From Marinilabiliaceae bacterium UBA5213 (lineage in GTDB: Bacteria; Bacteroidota; Bacteroidia; Bacteroidales; Marinilabiliaceae), in the NCBI GenBank assembly GCA_002412555.1, contig DHVH01000041.1, positions 1 to 9,399 on the forward strand: a stretch of 9,399 nt of DNA, given 5' to 3'. Under the pieces are notes generated by a model. That model was not told the DNA's origin. It did no database searches and saw only the letters and a program-made list of their open reading frames with translations. Of the stretch, positions 5,862 to 9,399 are shown piece after piece. Position 1 is the stretch's first letter. Every line of letters starts with the position of its first letter. The position numbers and the translations under genes were made by a program.

Positions 5862-6850
5862 AAATAACGTATAGAGCGGGTTTTCCCCTCGTCCACAGCA
5901 CCTTTTTTATTTCGGAATTCGCGATCGAGGTTGGGTTCGAAGTACTGGAAAAGATCGATCGACAAAGTTAATTCCTGAAAGTTGATTAGGTTCAAGGACT
6001 TGGTGCCAATGGGGAAATCGTAGGAGTAGGTAAGGCCTACGTTTTCATTGATTTGTACCCCCATAATGATTGCCGCTGATTGGTTGAGGCGGTAAGAAGC
6101 CCCTGCTGAAAAATAGCCATTGTAATTATAAAGGGCAGCGACGTCATAAGTGTTTACAACATTTTTCTCCATTCGGGCAATGCCTGATAGGCGAAGGAGG
6201 TGATCCCTGGCAAGAAACACGTTAAAACCAGCAGAGAGAAAATAGGGGCTGTAACGTTGGTACTCCAAATTGCTTTCACCGGGGAATTGAACATTGGCAG
6301 GCAGTATAGAAGGCATGGAGAAACTCAGGTAATAGAGGGGTGAATACAAAACGAAACCTGTTCCAAACGACGGCGTTATGCCATTTTCTATGTTGTTTTG
6401 AAAGTTCGGATCTGTCGGGTCGTTCAAATCAAGTCTGTTTAATGTTACCCAATGGTTGTTGATGCCTGCATTGAGTCCAACCGACAACAGATTGTTATGG
6501 TTAACTCTTAAGAGATAGGCATAGGCCAATGAAAAATGGTTGGCCATGACCGGTCCTGCAATATCCGACATAAGTGATGCGCCAAAGGACATTTTTGTGT
6601 CATTGACAGGGGTGTGGGCGTTCATGAAATAACTCATGGGCGCACCCTCTACACCAATCCATTGTTGGCGGGTGGAAAAGTCTATGGCCAAAGAATTTCT
6701 GGCGCCGGCATAGGCCGGATTCATCCACAGGGGACTGTTCATGTATTGGGTAACAACGGGATTTTGTTGCGCCGTAACAACCAACGACAAGCACCCAAGC
6801 CCAAAAGACATTAGGTAACTGATCCATTTTCTGTTGTTGGTATGTTGCAT
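5858..6850 (-). CDS. PorP/SprF family type IX secretion system membrane protein (second copy)
   Basis: An outer-membrane beta-barrel protein of the family that, in Flavobacterium johnsoniae SprF and Porphyromonas PorP, works with T9SS cargo at the cell surface. Counted from the ATG at 6850 it has 330 residues; a TTG four codons upstream is also in frame but less likely. A signal peptide (about 1-27, ending VVTAQ) is followed by the family signature MNPAYAG (N44-G49) and RQQWIGVEGAP (61-71). Alternating beta-strand patterns run to the end (LFQYFEP). It lies 19 bp downstream of a type B cargo gene, on the same strand, and is the last gene of the cluster. Which cargo it serves is inferred from position. 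The stop codon overlaps the glycosylase stop, tail to tail. Confidence 0.92.
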   Translation of the reverse strand: MQHTNNRKWISYLMSFGLGCLSLVVTAQQNPVVTQYMNSPLWMNPAYAGARNSLAIDFSTRQQWIGVEGAPMSYFMNAHTPVNDTKMSFGASLMSDIAGPVMANHFSLAYAYLLRVNHNNLLSVGLNAGINNHWVTLNRLDLNDPTDPNFQNNIENGITPSFGTGFVLYSPLYYLSFSMPSILPANVQFPGESNLEYQRYSPYFLSAGFNVFLARDHLLRLSGIARMEKNVVNTYDVAALYNYNGYFSAGASYRLNQSAAIIMGVQINENVGLTYSYDFPIGTKSLNLINFQELTLSIDLFQYFEPNLDREFRNKKGAVDEGKTRSIRYF

Positions 6851-6869
6851 CTTAGGTCTCAATTTTCAA

Positions 6870-7805
6870 CTATCTGCTTAAGTAAATAAATCCTTTAAAA
6901 TCGCCAATGCCATTGACTTGCATCAGATAATAATAAGTGCCCGCCTCTAACAGTCGGCCCGCATAACTACCGGTATTGGCGTAACCGTCCCAATTGTTAT
7001 TGAATTGATGATCTTCGTATAGCAGTACGCCTGTCCGGTCATAAACATAAATGGTCATATCCGGAACGTTTTGGAAGTCAGGTACGGTGAAAGTATCATT
7101 GATGCCATCGCCATTGGGCGAAAATCCTTGTGGGATAAAAAATTCCTGCTCTATATTTTCATTTAGCGTGAGAAATAGCCATGCCTGATCACAGTCTCCA
7201 TCCTTGTCGCATACCTGATACAACAAGGAATCCGTTTCAGCGAAATAGCGGCTGATATTGGGGACAATTCTTAGATTGTTATTAACGGTGGCTGTGCTGT
7301 TAGTGAAATTGGTGATAATATCTAGTGTTATAGGAAGGTCGAACAGGAATTCGTCGTTGGATAAAACATTAATTGTTAGGTCTTTAATCTGGTAGCTGAC
7401 CACCGTATCATTATGAGCAACCGGGGCAAAATCGTAATCGTCAATTACAATGAACACTCTGGCGGCTCCGCAAAAGCCTGAAGTGTTGCAAATTCGGTAA
7501 ATCAAGGTGTCAGACCCGGTAAAGAAATCATTGGGTGTGTATAGAATGGTATTCTCGCTGGTAACGGATGCTTTACCATGGATAGGAGGAACAGATATGG
7601 TTAGGCTGGCAATGCCACTGCCTATGCCGTAATCATTATTGGTGACATTGATTTCGACCGGGGTCATTTTATACGTCCTGGCAAAATCATTATTAGCAAT
7701 GACCGGGGTAGTGGCAGAGATGTTTTCTTGTCCGTAAATCTGATGGCTCACGGACATCCCTTGCATAAAAAAAATAATGATAATAAATATTAGCGCTTTT
7801 CTCAT
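6870..7805 (-). CDS. Secreted two-repeat Ig/cadherin-like protein with T9SS type B (CHU_C) sorting domain
   Basis: A T9SS cargo protein, probably surface-attached or secreted; the function of its repeats is unknown. Counted from the ATG at 7805 (311 residues) it has a signal peptide (MRKAL plus a hydrophobic run to about 25). A TTG nine codons upstream would push the hydrophobic core away from the N-terminus, so the ATG is preferred. Two related repeats follow, 35-122 and 127-214, of the bacterial Ig-like/cadherin-like kind. Each ends in the same cysteine pattern: YRICNTSGFCGAA (C106, C112) and YQVCDKDGDCDQA (C199, C205). Residues 222-311 are the type B sorting domain: FSPNGDGINDTF (228-239), IYVYDRTG, NNWDGY and FKGFIYLSR. 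It sits between two PorP/SprF genes, 35 bp after one and 19 bp before the other, in one apparent operon. Confidence 0.9.
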   Translation of the reverse strand: MRKALIFIIIIFFMQGMSVSHQIYGQENISATTPVIANNDFARTYKMTPVEINVTNNDYGIGSGIASLTISVPPIHGKASVTSENTILYTPNDFFTGSDTLIYRICNTSGFCGAARVFIVIDDYDFAPVAHNDTVVSYQIKDLTINVLSNDEFLFDLPITLDIITNFTNSTATVNNNLRIVPNISRYFAETDSLLYQVCDKDGDCDQAWLFLTLNENIEQEFFIPQGFSPNGDGINDTFTVPDFQNVPDMTIYVYDRTGVLLYEDHQFNNNWDGYANTGSYAGRLLEAGTYYYLMQVNGIGDFKGFIYLSR

Positions 7806-7840
7806 TGAAACAGAAGTGCTTTTACTGGTCAAATAATTTG

Positions 7841-8884
7841 TTATCTCCGTCTGAATAAGCCCGGTTTTTTTCTGGGTGATTGTTCCAGTTCAATTTTCAG
7901 CATCTGGTCCCTTTCTGAACATGGCAAGGATCTGGTTTTATTGCCAGTACAGAAGTTGTAACCTGCTACCAGCATAAAGGCACTGCCATAATGCTTTTGC
8001 GATGATGTCAATCCGAGCTGATGTTCAAGACCTACATTAAAGCCTCTGTAATTCATCCCTATTGTTGTAGCGGCTCCCAGGCTCATGCCAAATTGATGAT
8101 CTAGGGTGCGGCGGTAAGCAACAATGCCCCAAAGCGAAAAGTCCTCGTTGAAAGTGGGTACATCTATCTTCATATTGATATCCAACCTGCTGTCCTGCAG
8201 AGAATTTTGTCGGTAATAGACCAGCGGTTCAAACCAAACATCCCTCCCGGGATATTTGAACGAAGTACCTGCATGAAGGTGTATGTCACGCGATAAATCA
8301 GGTTCCCATTCCGAATCGTACATGGGGTTGTTCTGCGGGAGTATATTTGTGACAGAGCCTCCTATATGGTATTGATTGATGCGCAGCATTAATCCCGTGT
8401 TGGCATTATAGCCAAAACCACTTTCCGATGCCCCGTCAATAACCGGGTCGATACCGATGCCTCCTTCAAAACTGCTTTGATCGATGGAGGCCTGCTCTAA
8501 AAGGGCAGCCAGCCCAAAAACCAGGGACGTATTGCCTCTGCGATTTTCCCTGAGTTTGATTTCCACAGAGAAAGCCTGCATGACACTGAATTTTTTGTTG
8601 TTACCGTTCCGGTCGTTGTATAGATAAGTCCCCGAACCTACATTTTTGCCGGCCGGCATTTGCACTGCGAAAAGTTGCGTAGTCGGTGCCAAATCAGTGC
8701 CAAACCATTGCCGCTGATAAAATCCGTTGATGCTGACACAGCTTCGATTGAAGCCTGCTCCTGCGGGATTCATCAGAAATAAATCATAAACATACTGGTT
8801 GGTAACAAAATGTTTTTGTCCAAATAACCCGGCAAATACGAGTAGGAATGTTAGTGATAGTATGAGTTTTCTGATCATTATCAT
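7841..8884 (-). CDS. PorP/SprF family type IX secretion system membrane protein (first copy)
   Basis: A second outer-membrane beta-barrel of the PorP/SprF family, 347 residues, longer and less canonical than its neighbour. A signal peptide covers about 1-22 (cleavage near LFGQ). The family signature appears as MNPAGAG (N39-G44, usually NPAYAG) and RQWFGTDLAP (58-67). Strand-rich sequence follows, with FGYNANTGLMLR and HIGGSVTNILP typical of the barrel. The last 30 or so residues are an odd basic tail (SPRKKPGLFRRR) preceded by two cysteines (FCTGNKTRSLPC). ATG codons at 8884 and 8878 are both possible. It follows the SprB-like cargo gene after a 56-bp gap holding a palindrome, matching the sprB-sprF order. 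The pairing is inferred from gene order. Confidence 0.88.
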   Translation of the reverse strand: MIMIRKLILSLTFLLVFAGLFGQKHFVTNQYVYDLFLMNPAGAGFNRSCVSINGFYQRQWFGTDLAPTTQLFAVQMPAGKNVGSGTYLYNDRNGNNKKFSVMQAFSVEIKLRENRRGNTSLVFGLAALLEQASIDQSSFEGGIGIDPVIDGASESGFGYNANTGLMLRINQYHIGGSVTNILPQNNPMYDSEWEPDLSRDIHLHAGTSFKYPGRDVWFEPLVYYRQNSLQDSRLDINMKIDVPTFNEDFSLWGIVAYRRTLDHQFGMSLGAATTIGMNYRGFNVGLEHQLGLTSSQKHYGSAFMLVAGYNFCTGNKTRSLPCSERDQMLKIELEQSPRKKPGLFRRR

Positions 8885-8906
8885 TGTGTTGGTTAAGGGG
8901 TTTTAA

Positions 8907-8932
8907 ACCCGGGAAGCCAAGGCTTCCCGGGT
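8907..8932 (-). terminator. Perfect 12-bp inverted repeat between cargo and PorP/SprF genes; possible terminator or attenuator
   Basis: ACCCGGGAAGCC (8907-8918) and GGCTTCCCGGGT (8921-8932) are exact inverse complements with only 2 bases between them. In the minus-strand transcript the hairpin starts 8 bases after the cargo stop codon and is followed by UUAAAACCCC. That tail is U-poor, so partial rather than full termination is likely. A second pairing, GGGTTT (8898-8903) with AAACCC (8905-8910), would compete with it. Confidence 0.55.
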
Positions 8933-8940
8933 ATGTGTGG

Positions 8941-9399
8941 TTAGCGTTTCAGTGTAAAATTGCCTTTGATGTATTTATTCACCGGCAATAGGTGAATCAC
9001 ATACCAGTAATCATCCGATGGTACTGGTTGGTTGAGGTATTGACCGTTCCAGGCCGGATCGTTAGTGCCATATTTCTTCAGCAACTTGCCAAAGCGGTCG
9101 TAAATATAGATGATGGACTCCGGCAATTTTTCAATGCCCTCAATCACCCAGGTGTCGTTAAAGCCATCCCCGTTAGGGGTGAAGAAGTTAGGCACCTTTA
9201 TGTCGTAATTCGATTCGAATAAAAAGTTAATGGATGCTTCACAGCCATGGTTGTCGATTACATAAACAGTGTATTCACCATTGTCCAGATTCCTAAAGAT
9301 CCTATCATTCTGAGGGTTCTGATTGTTGAGTGCATAGGAATATGGCTCAGTACCACCTTCTGCAAATACCACTACTTGGCGGTAAATGGTCGAATCAAT
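8941..9399 (-). CDS. SprB-repeat surface adhesin with T9SS type B sorting domain (5' end outside window)
   Basis: The C-terminal end of what is probably a large cell-surface adhesin, related to the SprB gliding adhesin family; whether this organism glides is not known. The frame is open to the right edge, giving 152 residues. Residues about 8-58 match one SprB-type repeat: VVVFAEGGTEPYSYAL, then RNLDNGEYTVYVIDNHGC. Residues about 69-152 are the type B sorting domain: NFFTPNGDGFNDTW (71-84), IIYIYDRFGKLL, WNGQYLNQPVPSDDYWYVI and IKGNFTLKR. A GTG at 9372 is in frame but lies inside the repeat, so it is not the start. The PorP/SprF gene follows on the same strand after 56 bp. Type B cargo such as SprB needs its SprF partner for secretion in F. 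johnsoniae, which is the basis for pairing these two genes. Confidence 0.9.
   Translation of the reverse strand: MDSTIYRQVVVFAEGGTEPYSYALNNQNPQNDRIFRNLDNGEYTVYVIDNHGCEASINFLFESNYDIKVPNFFTPNGDGFNDTWVIEGIEKLPESIIYIYDRFGKLLKKYGTNDPAWNGQYLNQPVPSDDYWYVIHLLPVNKYIKGNFTLKR

Noticed and set aside
5849..5885. Possible terminator between the glycosylase and PorP/SprF genes (CGCT...AGCG then GGGTTTT)
   Set aside because: The stem is only 4 bp with a very long loop, too weak to call.
5902..6850. Lipoprotein signal in the second PorP/SprF protein (GLGC at residues 17-20)
   Set aside because: The residue at -3 is glycine rather than leucine, and a normal signal peptidase I site near VVTAQ fits the family better.
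6851..6862. TTG start for the second PorP/SprF gene
   Set aside because: An ATG four codons later gives a normal signal peptide and leaves a 19-bp gap to the upstream gene.
7806..7832. TTG start for the smaller type B cargo
   Set aside because: The ATG at 7805 starts directly with a basic residue and hydrophobic core, as expected for a signal peptide. The TTG remains possible because it lies only 8 bp after the upstream stop.

Overview
This window looks like part of a Bacteroidota chromosome. Three proteins carry C-terminal sorting domains of the type IX secretion system (T9SS), one of type A and two of type B. Two more belong to the PorP/SprF family of T9SS outer-membrane proteins. Start codons lack Shine-Dalgarno sequences and are preceded by A-rich leaders, as is usual in this phylum. 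A marine or anaerobic relative of the Marinilabiliales is possible, but that is a weak guess. No tRNA, rRNA, CRISPR array or transposase was seen.

Left part, plus strand. The window opens inside a large secreted beta-helix protein with a type A sorting domain (1-2281). A 191-bp AT-rich gap follows, holding two adjacent inverted repeats, then an Lrp/AsnC-family regulator (2473-2937). A strong hairpin terminator (2966-3000) follows it and overlaps the end of the convergent gene.

Middle, minus strand. Two genes form a short operon read leftward. The first encodes a lipoprotein equivalent to the C-terminal, substrate-binding half of a 5'-nucleotidase (4689-3928). The second, 36 bp downstream, encodes a metallophosphatase with a twin-arginine signal, equivalent to the catalytic half (3891-2974). 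Together they look like one periplasmic UshA-type enzyme split into two polypeptides. Upstream is a 428-bp intergenic region with four successive stem-loops between 4746 and 4905. A divergent family-1 uracil-DNA glycosylase is then read rightward (5118-5861).

Right part, minus strand. Four genes are read leftward from the right edge: a partial SprB-repeat adhesin with a type B sorting domain, a PorP/SprF protein, a smaller two-repeat protein with a type B sorting domain, and a second PorP/SprF protein. This is two cargo-plus-partner pairs in tandem, the same order as sprB-sprF in gliding Bacteroidota. A perfect 12-bp inverted repeat lies between the first cargo gene and its partner. The last gene overlaps the end of the glycosylase gene by 4 bp, tail to tail.
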